Counted from the first letter of the stretch, positions 33,621 to 43,311 are shown. The stretch: 64,000 bases of DNA from an uncultured Eubacteriales bacterium (GCA_900545925.1 URAZ01000003.1:1-64000); one strand, 5' to 3'. Program-made: numbers and translations. Notes: generated by a model not told the origin, from the sequence alone.

Positions 33621-34886
33621 ATGGAAGAGCTGAACCGAAAAAGAATCGACCGGGCCGTGCTCGTGGGCCTCAACGCGGACTGCTTTACAAAGGAAGAAAC
33701 CGCGACGGAGACAACGCTTGACGAGTTGGAGGCCCTTCTCAATACCGCAGGCGGCGAGTGCGCCGGAAAGGTCCTGCAAAACAAGCACACGCCCGATCCC
33801 CGCTCGTTCATCGGCGAGGGCAAGGCCGAGGAGGTCCGCCAGCTGGTTCTGGAAACGGGCGCGAACATGGTCATTTTCGACAATGACCTGACCCCCTCGC
33901 AGACGCGGACGCTCGAGGATATTTTAAAAACGGCTGTGCTCGACCGCAGTGCGCTCATTCTCGATATTTTCGCCCAGCGCGCCAAAACGCGTGAGGGCAA
34001 GCTGCAGGTCGAACTGGCACAGTATCAGTATTATCTGCCAAGGCTCACGGTCTGGAACGAGGAAATGGGCCGTCTTGGCGGCGGCATCGGCACGAGAGGC
34101 CCCGGCGAAACGCAGCTGGAAACCGACAAGCGCTATATCCGTTCACGCATCCAGAAGCTGCGCGAAAATCTCGAACTCGTGCGCAAAACCCGCGCCGAAC
34201 AGCGGCGCAGGCGGCAGAAAAACGAGCTGCCCGTCGTGGCGCTCGTCGGCTATACGAACGCAGGCAAATCAACGCTTCTGAACGCACTCACGGGCGCGGA
34301 CATCCCGGCAAACAACCGACTGTTCGACACGCTTGACACCACGACACGGCAGCTGACTGTCTCCGATACCTGTCAGGCGCTGCTGTCGGATACGGTCGGC
34401 TTTATCGCAAAGCTGCCGCACCATCTGGTCGAGGCATTCCGCGCCACGCTTGAGGAGTTGGAATACGCCGATCTGCTCGTCCATGTCATCGACAGCGCTG
34501 ATCCCGAGCGCGAGGATCATATCGCGGTCGTGAACCGCCTGATTGCAGAACTTGCAAAGCCCGGCACGCCCGTGCTCGAATGCTATAACAAGTGCGACCT
34601 CGTCCCGGATGATGAAATCCCGCGCGGAAGCGATAAAGTCGCAATCTCGGCAGCAAACGGATACGGGCTGGATGCGCTCAAGGGGGCAATCGAGACGCAG
34701 CTTGGCCGCGGAAAGCATCATGTGAAGCTGCTGCTGCCGTATCAGCAGGGCAGCATGGTTGCGGCACTCCACGACACGGCACAGGTGCTCTCCAGCGAGT
34801 ATGCAGACAACGGAATTCAGATCGACGCAGTGCTGGACGAAACCTTATTCGGCAAACTGCGTCAGTATGTAATAGAGGAAGTATAA
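33621..34886 (+). CDS. hflX: GTPase HflX
   Basis: A 421-residue ribosome-associated GTPase that rescues or splits stalled and hibernating ribosomes. The N-terminal HflX domain carries GRLGGGIGTRGPGETQLE. The G domain has G1 GYTNAGKST, G3 DTVGF and G4 NKCD. The C-terminal region is short, as in other Firmicutes. It follows L31 by 80 bases with its own ribosome site (GGTGGAAG) and overlaps the next gene by one base (TAATG). Confidence 0.96.
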   Translation: MEELNRKRIDRAVLVGLNADCFTKEETATETTLDELEALLNTAGGECAGKVLQNKHTPDPRSFIGEGKAEEVRQLVLETGANMVIFDNDLTPSQTRTLEDILKTAVLDRSALILDIFAQRAKTREGKLQVELAQYQYYLPRLTVWNEEMGRLGGGIGTRGPGETQLETDKRYIRSRIQKLRENLELVRKTRAEQRRRRQKNELPVVALVGYTNAGKSTLLNALTGADIPANNRLFDTLDTTTRQLTVSDTCQALLSDTVGFIAKLPHHLVEAFRATLEELEYADLLVHVIDSADPEREDHIAVVNRLIAELAKPGTPVLECYNKCDLVPDDEIPRGSDKVAISAANGYGLDALKGAIETQLGRGKHHVKLLLPYQQGSMVAALHDTAQVLSSEYADNGIQIDAVLDETLFGKLRQYVIEEV

Positions 34887-35512
34887 TGGAACAATTCCTG
34901 GTCCCCGCCGGAGAAGGCGCATCGGAATATATGGAAAAGAAATCGCGCTTTCTGGGCCTGATCGTCCCTGTCACGACAGAGGCCGAGGCCAGAGCGCGGC
35001 TGGAGGCCGTCAAAAAGCAGGAATATGACGCCCGGCACAACTGCTGGGCCTACATCCTGCATTCCGGCCAGAAGCGCTACAGCGATGACGGCGAGCCGCA
35101 GGGCACAGCCGGCCAGCCGATTTTGAACGTACTCGAACGCGAGGGCGTGCAGGACGTGCTGTGCGTCGTGACGCGGTATTTCGGCGGTATTCTGCTGGGC
35201 GCGGGCGGTCTTTGCCGTGCGTACACAAAAGCCGCGAAGGACGCGCTGGACGACGCGGGCATCTCCGAACTGCGCCCGTGGAGCGTGCTGCATCTTGCCT
35301 GCCCCTATGCGCTTTTTGAGCGTGTAAAGCTGGAGTTGGAAAAGCACAGCGGGCTTCTCCGGGACACGGACTATAGCGCAGAGATCGCCATGACCGTCCT
35401 TCTGCCTGAGCCGGAAGAAGCTGCATTTGCCGCTGCTCTGCGGGAACTTTCTGCCGGAAGCCTCTGCCCGGAACGGACAGGGACGGAACTGCACGGCGTT
35501 AAAATCCGATAA
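34886..35512 (+). CDS. YigZ/IMPACT-family protein
   Basis: A 208-residue protein of the YigZ (IMPACT/UPF0029) family. The conserved core is visible: KKSRFLGLIVPV, DARHNCWAYIL, SDDGEPQGTAGQPIL and VTRYFGGILLGAGGLCRAY; a short DUF1949-like C-terminal domain follows. The molecular function is unclear; eukaryotic IMPACT modulates translation under stress. One-base overlap with hflX suggests coupled translation and a link to ribosome stress. Confidence 0.93.
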   Translation: MEQFLVPAGEGASEYMEKKSRFLGLIVPVTTEAEARARLEAVKKQEYDARHNCWAYILHSGQKRYSDDGEPQGTAGQPILNVLEREGVQDVLCVVTRYFGGILLGAGGLCRAYTKAAKDALDDAGISELRPWSVLHLACPYALFERVKLELEKHSGLLRDTDYSAEIAMTVLLPEPEEAAFAAALRELSAGSLCPERTGTELHGVKIR

Positions 35513-35590
35513 GTTTTTAAAGAAAATTCACGCAAATTCCACAGGGAATTCAAAACTAACAGGTATTCTGACAAGGTAAGGTGGGGTTTT

Positions 35591-36595
35591 ATGAACGTGC
35601 GCGAACGGATGGAGCAGGAGGAATACGAGTTTTTGTCCCCGCAGGCGCAGAAGGCCGCCGAAACAAAAGGCCGGCCGGAGCCGGAGGACGACAACGACGT
35701 GCGCACCTGCTACCAGCGCGACGCCGACCGCATTCTCCACAGCAAATCCTTCCGCCGCCTGATGCACAAGACGCAGGTGTTTTTGTCTCCAGAGGGCGAC
35801 CATTACCGCACGCGCATGACCCACACACTGGAGGTCGCGCGCATCGCACGGACGATCTGCCGCGGACTGCGGCTCAATCAGGACCTGGCGGAGGCCGCGG
35901 CCTACGGCCACGATCTGGGCCACACGCCGTTCGGTCACGCGGGAGAAAAGGCGCTGTCCAGCATGCTGGATAAGCCCTTTCGCCACAACGAACAGTCGCT
36001 TCGCGTGGTGGACAAGCTTGAGCGCGACGGCGCTGGACTGAACCTGACCTACGAGGTGCGCATGGGTATTCTCGGCCACACGGGAGATTTTATCCCTGAA
36101 ACACTCGAGGGTCAGATCGTGCGCACATCCGACCGCATCGCGTATATTAACCATGACATTGACGACGCCATGCGCGCCGGTATCCTGACCGAGGCCGATA
36201 TCCCGCCGGAGATCGCGGAAATTCTCGGCCACTCGCATTCGCAGCGGATCAATACGCTGGTCGAGAATATGGTTGAAAACACGATGCTGACCGGCACGCT
36301 CGGCATGCAGCCGGACGTGGCGCAGGCCATGGATCAGCTGCGCACGTTCATGTTTGCCCGCGTCTACACAAACCCTGTCGCCAAAGGCGAGGAGACGAAA
36401 GCAAAGGACATGCTGTGCAGGCTGTTTGAATATTACATGAAAAACCCTGAAAAGCTGCCGCCGGATTTCCTGCCGCAGCTGGACTTTGACGGCATGGAGC
36501 GCATTGTCTGCGACTACATTGCCGGTATGACCGACCGCTATGCGGTCTATAAGTATTCGGAGTTGTTTATTCCCGCGACGTGGCAGGTGCGCTGA
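35591..36595 (+). CDS. dgt: dGTP triphosphohydrolase, HD superfamily
   Basis: A 334-residue deoxyguanosinetriphosphate triphosphohydrolase-like enzyme, cleaving dNTPs to nucleoside and tripolyphosphate. HD-domain metal ligands are visible as RMTHTLEVARIART (His), AYGHDLGHTPFGHAG (HD) and RTSDRIAYINHD (Asp). The N-terminal CYQRDADRILHSKSFRRL is typical of the short Firmicutes form. The ribosome site is AAGGTGGGG. It is directly upstream of dnaG and rpoD, a common clostridial order. Confidence 0.95.
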   Translation: MNVRERMEQEEYEFLSPQAQKAAETKGRPEPEDDNDVRTCYQRDADRILHSKSFRRLMHKTQVFLSPEGDHYRTRMTHTLEVARIARTICRGLRLNQDLAEAAAYGHDLGHTPFGHAGEKALSSMLDKPFRHNEQSLRVVDKLERDGAGLNLTYEVRMGILGHTGDFIPETLEGQIVRTSDRIAYINHDIDDAMRAGILTEADIPPEIAEILGHSHSQRINTLVENMVENTMLTGTLGMQPDVAQAMDQLRTFMFARVYTNPVAKGEETKAKDMLCRLFEYYMKNPEKLPPDFLPQLDFDGMERIVCDYIAGMTDRYAVYKYSELFIPATWQVR

Positions 36596-36616
36596 GTCGC
36601 TGCTGCGCGCGATTTT

Positions 36617-36637
36617 TGCAGGGGCAGATGCCCACAT
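36617..36637. repeat. Remnant of the 109-bp repeat end
   Basis: TGCAGGGGCAGATGCCCACA resembles the terminal sequence of the 109-bp elements at 13519 and 53401 (TGTAGGGGCCGATGCCCACA, 18 of 20 positions alike) but has no partner end. It lies between dgt and dnaG. Confidence 0.6.
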
Positions 36638-36659
36638 ATTCTGAAAGGAGGTCGATCCC

Positions 36660-38405
36660 GTGGCGTTTCCGCAGCCGTTTCTGGATGCGCTCACTGAGCG
36701 CAATCCCATCGATGAGGTCGTGGGGCAGTATGTAAGCCTGACGCGCCGGGGCTCGAACCTCTTCGGGCTCTGCCCGTTCCACTCGGAAAAGACCGCCTCG
36801 TTCTCCGTCGCGCCGGACAAGGGCATTTTTTACTGCTTCGGCTGCCACGCGGGCGGCGGCGTCATCAACTTCATCATGCAGATTGAGGGCTTGGACTATC
36901 CTGACGCGGTACGGTTTCTTGCAAAGCGCGCGGGACTTGAGGTCCCGGAGGACGAAAATTACCACTCGCAGTACCAGAAGCAGGAGCGGCTTTGGGCACT
37001 GTGCAAGGATGCGGCGCGGTTTTTCCGCCAGCAGCTGTTCTCTCCTGTCGGAACAGAAGCGCAGGCGTACATACAAAAGCGCGCGCTCAGCATGGAGACG
37101 GTCAAGCGCTTTGGTCTCGGCTTCAGCCCGAATGCGTGGGCCTCGCTCACGGACGCGATGAAGGAAAAGGGGTATAAACTCGACGAACTGATCGACGCAG
37201 GGCTTGCCTTGCGGGGCAAAAACGGCGGCGTGTACGACCGGTTTCGCAACCGGCTCATGTTCCCCATCATCGATATCCGGAACAATATCATCGGCTTCGG
37301 CGGCCGCGTGATGGACGATTCCACGCCGAAATACCTGAACTCGCCCGAGACGATCATTTTCAATAAACGCAAGAATCTGTTCGCACTCAATATTGCCCGC
37401 AAGAGCAAGCAGGGGCGCATCATTCTGACCGAGGGCTATATGGACGCCATCGCGCTGCACCAGTACGGGTTCGACTGCGCCGTCGCGTCGCTCGGCACGT
37501 CCTTGACGGAGGAGCACGCGAACATCCTCGCCAAATACACCAATCAGGTCATTTTGACCTACGACGGCGACGAGGCCGGGCAGAACGCCACACGCCGCGC
37601 CATCCCCATGCTCGAAAAGACCGGCATTCAGGTGCGCGTCCTGCGCATGCAGGGTGCAAAGGATCCGGACGAGTTTTTGAAAAAATACGGCGCGCAGCGC
37701 TTTGAGGTGCTGCTGGATGCCTGCCAGAATCAGGCCGAATACCGGCTGGACAGTCTCAAGCGCAAATATGACCTGACGCTCGACGATCAACGCGTGGAAT
37801 TTTTGAACCAGGCCGCCGCGCTCATCGCCACGTTCCCGAACGCGGTGCAGCGCGAGGTCTATGGCCGCCGCGCAGCAGAGGCCGCCGGCATCACGCCGGA
37901 AGCCATGCAGCTGGAGATCAAAAAAGCCTACCGAAAGGCCCGCGCCATTGAGCAGAAAAAGCAGGAGTCGCAGGATCTCGATATCGCACGCCAAAGAGCG
38001 CCGAAATCGCGCGCCATCCGCTATGACAATCTCCGCTCCGCCTCCGCCGAGGAAGGACTCATCTGCATGCTCCTGCGCGAGCCGGAACTGATTGCAAGCG
38101 TGACGCTTCCGGCCGAGGCATTTTCAGTCGATCTGTTCGGCCGGGTGCTGGCAGATCTTCGCCAGCGGATGCAGGCGGGCCGTCCCACGGCGCTTTCCGC
38201 GTTGGAGGCGGATTTTACCCCGGAAGAGATGGCGCATCTTTCCTATATCATGAGCCGGGATACCGCTCCCGTTTCCGATGAAGCATTCGCGGATTATCTG
38301 CGCGTGATTCAGGAAGAATATGAGGACCGGAGTCTGACACGCTCAGAGGACAGCCTGCGGCTGCTGGCTGAGCAGATGAAATCAACAAAACAGTATGGAG
38401 GGTAA
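36660..38405 (+). CDS. dnaG: DNA primase
   Basis: A 581-residue primase that makes RNA primers for replication. The N-terminal zinc-binding domain has C38-x2-H41...C59-x2-C62. The catalytic core with TOPRIM shows EGYMDAIAL and TYDGDEAGQNA. The C-terminal helicase-binding domain covers about 440-581. The start is a GTG at 36660 behind an excellent AAAGGAGGTCGAT site. It lies 3 bases before rpoD in the classical macromolecular-synthesis arrangement, here without rpsU. Confidence 0.97.
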   Translation: MAFPQPFLDALTERNPIDEVVGQYVSLTRRGSNLFGLCPFHSEKTASFSVAPDKGIFYCFGCHAGGGVINFIMQIEGLDYPDAVRFLAKRAGLEVPEDENYHSQYQKQERLWALCKDAARFFRQQLFSPVGTEAQAYIQKRALSMETVKRFGLGFSPNAWASLTDAMKEKGYKLDELIDAGLALRGKNGGVYDRFRNRLMFPIIDIRNNIIGFGGRVMDDSTPKYLNSPETIIFNKRKNLFALNIARKSKQGRIILTEGYMDAIALHQYGFDCAVASLGTSLTEEHANILAKYTNQVILTYDGDEAGQNATRRAIPMLEKTGIQVRVLRMQGAKDPDEFLKKYGAQRFEVLLDACQNQAEYRLDSLKRKYDLTLDDQRVEFLNQAAALIATFPNAVQREVYGRRAAEAAGITPEAMQLEIKKAYRKARAIEQKKQESQDLDIARQRAPKSRAIRYDNLRSASAEEGLICMLLREPELIASVTLPAEAFSVDLFGRVLADLRQRMQAGRPTALSALEADFTPEEMAHLSYIMSRDTAPVSDEAFADYLRVIQEEYEDRSLTRSEDSLRLLAEQMKSTKQYGG

Positions 38406-38408
38406 GCA

Positions 38409-39590
38409 ATGGGAAAAGAAATGGAACTTCTGCAGAAGATGGATCTCACGGCAGAAAACCGGCAAAAACTCGAAACGCTGATTACCGAGGCAAAAAAGAC
38501 CGGAAAGGTATCCTCCAAGCATCTGGTTGAAACACTCGACGACGTGGACGCCACGCAGGAGCAGACCGAACAGTTTTATAACATTCTCGAGCAGAGCGGC
38601 ATTGAGATCGACGTCTCCGACGTGCTGGATCTCATCGGATCGGCCGACATGGACAATCCCACACTCAGCGAAATGCAGGCCATTGAGGACGAGGGACTGC
38701 CTGAGGATCTGGATGAGCCGGAGGCGCTGCCCGAGGACGTGGAAAACGCCAAGCTGGACGACCCCGTTCGCATGTATCTCAAGGAGATCGGCCGCATCAA
38801 GCTGCTTTCGCCGGAGGAAGAACAGGATGTCGCCAGGAAAATGGTTGAAGGTGACGAGGCAACGCGCGAAGCGGCGCGCAAGCGCATGTCTGAGGCCAAT
38901 CTGCGCCTCGTTGTGTCGATTGCAAAGCGCTATGTGGGCCGGGGCATGCAGCTGCTCGATCTCATTCAAGAGGGCAATCTGGGGCTTATGAAAGCCGTTG
39001 AGAAATTCGACTATACCAAAGGCTACAAATTCTCCACCTACGCAACCTGGTGGATCCGCCAGTCCATCACCCGCGCCATCGCCGATCAGGCGCGCACGAT
39101 CCGTATCCCGGTGCATATGGTCGAGACGATCAACCGGGTGCTGCGCACATCGCATTCCATGGTGCAGAAGCTGGGCCGCGAGCCGACGACAAAGGAGATC
39201 GCGGACGAACTGCATATCGAGGAAAGCAAGGTCGAAGAGGTCTTAAAGATTGCGCAGGAGCCGGTTTCCCTCGAAACGCCGATCGGCGAGGAGGAGGACA
39301 GTCACCTCGGCGACTTCATTCAGGACGACGAGGCCTCGCAGCCCTCAGAGGAGGCGACGTATACCCTGCTGCGCGAGCAGCTGGAAGAGGTTCTTTCCAC
39401 GCTGACCCCGCGCGAAGAGCAGGTACTGCGCATGCGCTTCGGTCTGACCGACGGCAAGCCGCACACGCTTGAGGAGGTCGGCAAGGAGTTCGATGTGACC
39501 CGCGAACGCATCCGTCAGATCGAGTCCAAAGCGCTGCGCAAGCTGCGCCACCCGTCCAGAAGCAAAAAGCTGCGCGACTTTTTAAATTAA
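38409..39590 (+). CDS. rpoD: Primary sigma factor RpoD (SigA)
   Basis: A 393-residue housekeeping sigma factor. Region 1.1 lies at the acidic N-terminus, region 1.2 at [14 protein letters not shown], region 2 at [16 protein letters not shown] and [13 protein letters not shown], region 3 follows, and region 4.2 is at [19 protein letters not shown]. The length is typical of Firmicutes SigA. It is separated from dnaG by 3 bases with GGAGGG for ribosome binding. The -10/-35 elements noted in this window (TTGACA/TATAAT class) are its expected targets. Confidence 0.98.
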   Translation: MGKEMELLQKMDLTAENRQKLETLITEAKKTGKVSSKHLVETLDDVDATQEQTEQFYNILEQSGIEIDVSDVLDLIGSADMDNPTLSEMQAIEDEGLPEDLDEPEALPEDVENAKLDDPVRMYLKEIGRIKLLSPEEEQDVARKMVEGDEATREAARKRMSEANLRLVVSIAKRYVGRGMQLLDLIQEGNLGLMKAVEKFDYTKGYKFSTYATWWIRQSITRAIADQARTIRIPVHMVETINRVLRTSHSMVQKLGREPTTKEIADELHIEESKVEEVLKIAQEPVSLETPIGEEEDSHLGDFIQDDEASQPSEEATYTLLREQLEEVLSTLTPREEQVLRMRFGLTDGKPHTLEEVGKEFDVTRERIRQIESKALRKLRHPSRSKKLRDFLN

Positions 39591-39627
39591 AGAAATTCAA
39601 AATTACAGATTATTTACACTTTTGTGC

Positions 39628-39655
39628 TTGACATCCGAGAAAATATTCGTATCAT
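39628..39655 (+). promoter_or_regulatory. Promoter of acpP
   Basis: TTGACA, 16 bases, TATCAT; 43 bases before the acpP start codon. Confidence 0.75.
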
Positions 39656-39697
39656 AGTCTTATGCTATTTGAAACCGTAACAACGGAGGAATTCAAG

Positions 39698-39916
39698 ATG
39701 TTTGAGAAGATTCAGGCGTATCTTGCCTCACAACTCGACATTCCGGCAGACGAGATCACCCGTGACACTACATTTGAAAGTCTCGGCGTCGATTCGCTGG
39801 ATACCGTCGAGATGGTCATGGATCTGGAAGAGCAACTCGGTGTCGATCTGGAACTGGAAGAGAAAATCGCAACCGTCGGCGAGTTGGTCGATTTTGTCGA
39901 GAGCAAGCTTGACTGA
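39698..39916 (+). CDS. acpP: Acyl carrier protein
   Basis: A 72-residue carrier for acyl groups in fatty-acid synthesis. Ser33 in the GVDSLD motif receives the 4'-phosphopantetheine arm. The start at 39698 follows GGAGG by 7 bases; the frame is open from 39662 but without a ribosome site there. It is not accompanied by other fab genes, which must lie elsewhere. Confidence 0.95.
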   Translation: MFEKIQAYLASQLDIPADEITRDTTFESLGVDSLDTVEMVMDLEEQLGVDLELEEKIATVGELVDFVESKLD

Positions 39917-39930
39917 ACGCAAACCGGCGA

Positions 39931-40223
39931 GACGCATGGCAAGGCTGCACTACTTGGGGAGATAGCGGTGCCCTGTTACCCGCAATCCGCTACAGCGGGG
40001 AGGAATTCCCGACCGAGGGTGTATGCTGTGCCGTCTGACCCGAATAAGCGGTGTTGAAGATCTGGTCTTGCGCAATAGGGCTCTGTGAATCGTGTCAGGT
40101 GGGGAACCAAGCAGCACTAAGCAGTCCACCCTGTGTGCCGCAAGGTTGCCGTTTCGGAGCTGGCTGTCCGGGTAACGGGTGTAGCATCCATTCAGAGAAG
40201 GGTGTGCAGTCCTGCCATGCGTC
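39931..40223 (+). ncRNA. ffs: Signal recognition particle RNA, large Firmicutes type
   Basis: About 293 nucleotides. The outer ends pair (GACGCATGGC with GCCATGCGTC), closing the long helix. The Alu-domain segment GGGGAGATAGCGGTGCCCTG follows near the 5' end. The conserved domain IV hairpin is GTCAGGTGGGGAACCAAGC with a GGAA tetraloop and the AGCAG asymmetric loop. The large form with an Alu domain is typical of Bacillus/Clostridium-type Firmicutes. It binds Ffh for co-translational targeting. It follows acpP by 14 bases and may be co-transcribed or have an unrecognised promoter. A perfect terminator follows. Confidence 0.95.
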
Positions 40224-40231
40224 CTGCCGAA

Positions 40232-40263
40232 AAAACTCCGGGCTCATTTGGGCCCGGAGTTTT
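40232..40263 (+). terminator. Terminator of the SRP RNA
   Basis: AAAACTCCGGGC and GCCCGGAGTTTT around TCATTTGG, with the T-run formed by the right arm. Confidence 0.93.
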
Positions 40264-40493
40264 CTATATTCTTCACGGTTTATCAGAGGGAGCGGTTGCC
40301 TTTATCCACCCGCAGAAAGCAGCACCTTTTATTTGAAAATATCGGAGAATTCGCAGCATTTAAGAGGCCGGCAGAGGCATCGTCCCATACAGACTGCCAC
40401 GCAGCTTCACAGCTGCCAATCGGGCGGCCCCGCCCCTATCACAAACTGTGTTTAAAACGCTTACAGGCTGCACGATTCAGCCGACACTGCTGT
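40264..40493. other. Gene-free stretch
   Basis: Together with the hairpin and mobile element that follow, this forms a 568-base gap between the SRP RNA and aspartokinase genes. A long-range inverted repeat (GCTTACAG at about 40459, CTGTAAGC ending 40497) is the only structure noted; no frame looks coding. Confidence 0.5.
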
Positions 40494-40521
40494 AAGCCGC
40501 CGGACGTTTGTCCGGCGGCTT
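40494..40521. terminator. Terminator-like hairpin
   Basis: AAGCCGCCGGAC and its complement around GTTT, ending in CTTTG. The stem is strong but the T-run is short. No gene ends immediately before it. Confidence 0.55.
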
Positions 40522-40639
40522 TGTGCGTTCCTGACAAAAAGACAGATGTTTTTCTCCTGTGCGCAGATTTTTTGCCGAAAAAGCAGGTTTCTGCGAAAAC
40601 ATGGTTGACGCGGCGGGGGACTTTATGCGAAAATAACGC

Positions 40640-40806
40640 TAGGGCATCACCGCACAATTGTGTCTGCGTGCCTCGCCGGGGCTTTTCCGCCAATTCTGCG
40701 GTTTGAAAAACGAGAAATACGCAAAGTATTCCTTCGTTTTCCAAACTTTGACTTGACGAAAAATCCCACGCCGAGTCATCTTGCCAAATTATGCGGTGAC
40801 GCCCTA
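40640..40806. mobile_element. MITE-like element bounded by TA
   Basis: Terminal inverted repeats GGGCATCACCGCACAATT on the left and the inverse of GGGCGTCACCGCATAATT on the right (three differences in 18). They are flanked by TA on each side, the target duplication expected of Tc1/mariner-IS630 transposons. The span is 167 bases including both TA. An internal inverted pair (AAAACGAGAAATACG...CCTTCGTTTTCC) is present. It encodes no transposase. It ends 25 bases before the aspartokinase start codon, so it may supply part of that gene's leader. Confidence 0.75.
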
Positions 40807-40831
40807 GCACCCCCATTGAAAGGAGTTCCCC

Positions 40832-42154
40832 ATGAATCCTATCGTTGTGAAATTCGGCGGCAGTTCGCTGGCAACCGCCGCACAGTTTGAAAAGGTTGCG
40901 GCAATCATCCGGGAAAACCCAGCCCGCCGCTATGTTGTCGCTTCCGCGCCGGGCAAGCGCTTTGACGGCGACACGAAGGTCACGGATCTTCTTTACCGCT
41001 GCTATGACGCCGCCTGCGCAGGACAGGATCCTGCGCCTGTGCTCTCCGAGATCCGACAGCGCTTTGCCGACATTGTTGACGCGCTGCATCTGTCCGTCGA
41101 TCTCGAGCCGGACTTTACCGCCATCGAGGCGCATCTGCGCCAGAGCCCCCAGCGCGATTATATGGCCAGCCGGGGCGAATATCTCAATTCCAAATTGTTG
41201 GCCGCCTATCTCGGCTTCCGCTTTGTCGATGCGGCGCAGATGGTTCTGTTCCATGCCGACGGCTCGTTCGACCCGGACGCGACGAACACCGCCATCGGCC
41301 ATACGCTCGTAAGCATTGAGCGTGCCGTGGTCCCCGGCTTCTACGGGGCAATGCCTGACGGAGCCGTGCATACCTTCACGCGCGGCGGGTCGGACGTAAC
41401 TGGTTCGGTTGTTGCCCGTGCCGTCGGCGCAGGCCTGTATGAAAACTGGACAGACGTTTCCGGTGTTCTGTCCGCCGACCCGCGCATCATCGAACACCCG
41501 CATGTGATCGACTACATCACATACCGCGAACTGCGCGAACTTTCCTACATGGGCGCGTCCGTTTTACATGAGGACGCCGTCTTCCCCGTCCGCCGGGCGA
41601 ACATTCCCATCAACATCCGCAACACCAATCGCCCGTCCGACCCCGGCACGTTCATCGTCCCCTCGCTTCCGTCCAACGCGCACAAGCGCATCGTGACTGG
41701 CATCGCGGGCCACAAAGGCTTCAGCAGCGTATATGTGGAGAAATCCATGATGAACGGTGAGATTGGCTTCGTGGCAAAGCTGCTGCAGATTTTCGCGGAG
41801 CATGGCATTTCGTTTGAGCACTGCCCGTCCGGCATTGATACCGTCTCTATCCTCGTCTCGACCGAGGCGCTGGCGCCTGCGCGCGAGGAAATCCTGCAGC
41901 AGATTCACGAGCGGCTGCAGCCCGACCATGTAAGCGTGGAAGATGGGCTGGCCCTCATCGCCGTCGTCGGCCAGGGCATGATCTACGCCAAGGGTACCGC
42001 TGCGCGCATTTTCCGCGTGATCGCCGACGCGAACATCAACATCCGCATGATCGACCAGGGCTCAAGCGAACTGAACATCATCATTGCCGTCAAGGAGACG
42101 GACTACGAACTTGCCATCCGCAGCTTATACCACGCAGTCGAGCGTGTGCTGTAA
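40832..42154 (+). CDS. Aspartate kinase
   Basis: A 440-residue aspartokinase, the first step to lysine, threonine and methionine. The kinase domain starts KFGGSSLATAAQF and contains FTRGGSDVTGSVVA; two C-terminal ACT domains (about 300-440; GFVAKLLQIFAEHGISFEH, GTAARIFRVIADANINIRMI) indicate feedback control by an amino acid. The length fits the monofunctional homodimeric class. It is a single-gene unit with AAAGGAG upstream and a terminator downstream; no lysine riboswitch is seen in front. Confidence 0.96.
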   Translation: MNPIVVKFGGSSLATAAQFEKVAAIIRENPARRYVVASAPGKRFDGDTKVTDLLYRCYDAACAGQDPAPVLSEIRQRFADIVDALHLSVDLEPDFTAIEAHLRQSPQRDYMASRGEYLNSKLLAAYLGFRFVDAAQMVLFHADGSFDPDATNTAIGHTLVSIERAVVPGFYGAMPDGAVHTFTRGGSDVTGSVVARAVGAGLYENWTDVSGVLSADPRIIEHPHVIDYITYRELRELSYMGASVLHEDAVFPVRRANIPINIRNTNRPSDPGTFIVPSLPSNAHKRIVTGIAGHKGFSSVYVEKSMMNGEIGFVAKLLQIFAEHGISFEHCPSGIDTVSILVSTEALAPAREEILQQIHERLQPDHVSVEDGLALIAVVGQGMIYAKGTAARIFRVIADANINIRMIDQGSSELNIIIAVKETDYELAIRSLYHAVERVL

Positions 42155-42158
42155 ACAG

Positions 42159-42187
42159 AAAAACCGGGCCGCAGCGGCCCGGTTTTT
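42159..42187 (+). terminator. Terminator of the aspartokinase gene
   Basis: AAAACCGGGCCGC and its complement around AG, then TTTTTT. Confidence 0.93.
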
Positions 42188-42302
42188 TGCGGCGCATGAT
42201 GAATTTGCAGGAACCCTGTCGCCTTTCACCGCACCGTTTGTAGGGAAGTGCATACGGATTCGCCGACGTTTTTTGTAAAATTGGTGCATTCTGCGGGCAC
42301 CT

Positions 42303-43193
42303 TTACAGCTTTCTCTTATAATTCCCATAGACGACCGCGCCGTCCTTGGCGACGATGAAGGCGTGGGGGTCGTGTTTGCAGACGATGGTGCGCAGGCGGC
42401 TGATCTCGTATTTCGTAACGAGGATATAGAAAATATGAACCGGTTCGCCGGTGTACTCGCCGATGCCTTCATAGCGCGTAATGCCGCGGTGCAGGTCAAC
42501 AAGAATTTCATGCTCCATTTCCGGACTCAGAATCTTGGTCACGACTGTAACCTCGACATTGATGTTCTGCATATGCAGCTTGTCCATCGCCGTTGTGGAG
42601 ATGAACGAGAACAGGATTGAATAGATCGCCGTAGACAGATTGAACGCAGCGGCGCAGATCGCATAGAGCGCCATGTTCCAGAACAGGTTTACATGGCCGA
42701 TGGATGTATGCGAGCCCTTTTTGATGAGCATCATGCCGATCACATCCATGCCGCCCGACGTGCCGCCCATCCAGAGCGTGATGCCAATGCCGCAGCCGCA
42801 GAGTATGCCGCCGATGAGGCATTCGGCAAGCTTGTCACCGTGCAGAATGCCTGTGCGCGGGACGAGGGACAAAAAAATAGTCGTCGATGTGACGGACAGC
42901 AGCGTCTTGAACACCACGCGGTGGTCGAGCCGTTTCCACGCGATGAATAAAATCGGGAGGTTGATTGCATAGTTGATGATACCTGCAATATCGATCTTCA
43001 GTTCCAGCCCTGTCAGATACAAAAACAGCGTGCGCAGCAGCTGCGCAAAGCCCATAATTCCCCCCGTATACAGCCCCGCCGGGACCACAAACAGGTTAAT
43101 TCCCAGCGAATACAGCAGTCCTGCGCCAACGATACCCGCGCAGTGCAGAAGCGCCTGCTTTGAAAATGCAGTTTTTTGCAACGGTTCTTGCAT
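42303..43193 (-). CDS. YitT-family membrane protein (DUF161/DUF2179)
   Basis: A 296-residue member of the YitT family: five hydrophobic segments in the first 210 residues (GLYTGGIMGFAQLL, MGGTSGGMDVIGMMLIKK are typical) and a cytoplasmic C-terminal DUF2179 domain (ITRYEGIGEYTGEPVHIFY). The function is not established. The ATG at 43193 is chosen because GGGAGGGAA lies about 9 bases upstream; the frame stays open for another 300 bases across the neighbouring sigma gene's leader without support. Confidence 0.92.
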   Translation of the reverse strand: MQEPLQKTAFSKQALLHCAGIVGAGLLYSLGINLFVVPAGLYTGGIMGFAQLLRTLFLYLTGLELKIDIAGIINYAINLPILFIAWKRLDHRVVFKTLLSVTSTTIFLSLVPRTGILHGDKLAECLIGGILCGCGIGITLWMGGTSGGMDVIGMMLIKKGSHTSIGHVNLFWNMALYAICAAAFNLSTAIYSILFSFISTTAMDKLHMQNINVEVTVVTKILSPEMEHEILVDLHRGITRYEGIGEYTGEPVHIFYILVTKYEISRLRTIVCKHDPHAFIVAKDGAVVYGNYKRKL

Positions 43194-43285
43194 TTTTCTC
43201 TTCCCTCCCGCTCCATGTGAACGAATCCATGCAAATTGCATGCAGAGCATAGCACGGAAGACGAAAAAAATCAACCCAAATCCTC

Positions 43286-43311
43286 GCAACCAACGCGAAA
43301 AAAACCGGTCT
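43286..43311 (+). promoter_or_regulatory. Candidate ECF-type promoter
   Basis: GCAACC, 16 bases, GTCT. This is the layout of ECF sigma-dependent promoters (AAC-type -35, GTC-type -10) and lies 24 bases before the sigma factor's start codon. It suggests the sigma factor drives its own operon. Confidence 0.6.

Noticed and set aside
40051..40455. A 134-codon frame over the SRP RNA
   Set aside because: It lies on a clear structural RNA and terminator and has no ribosome site.
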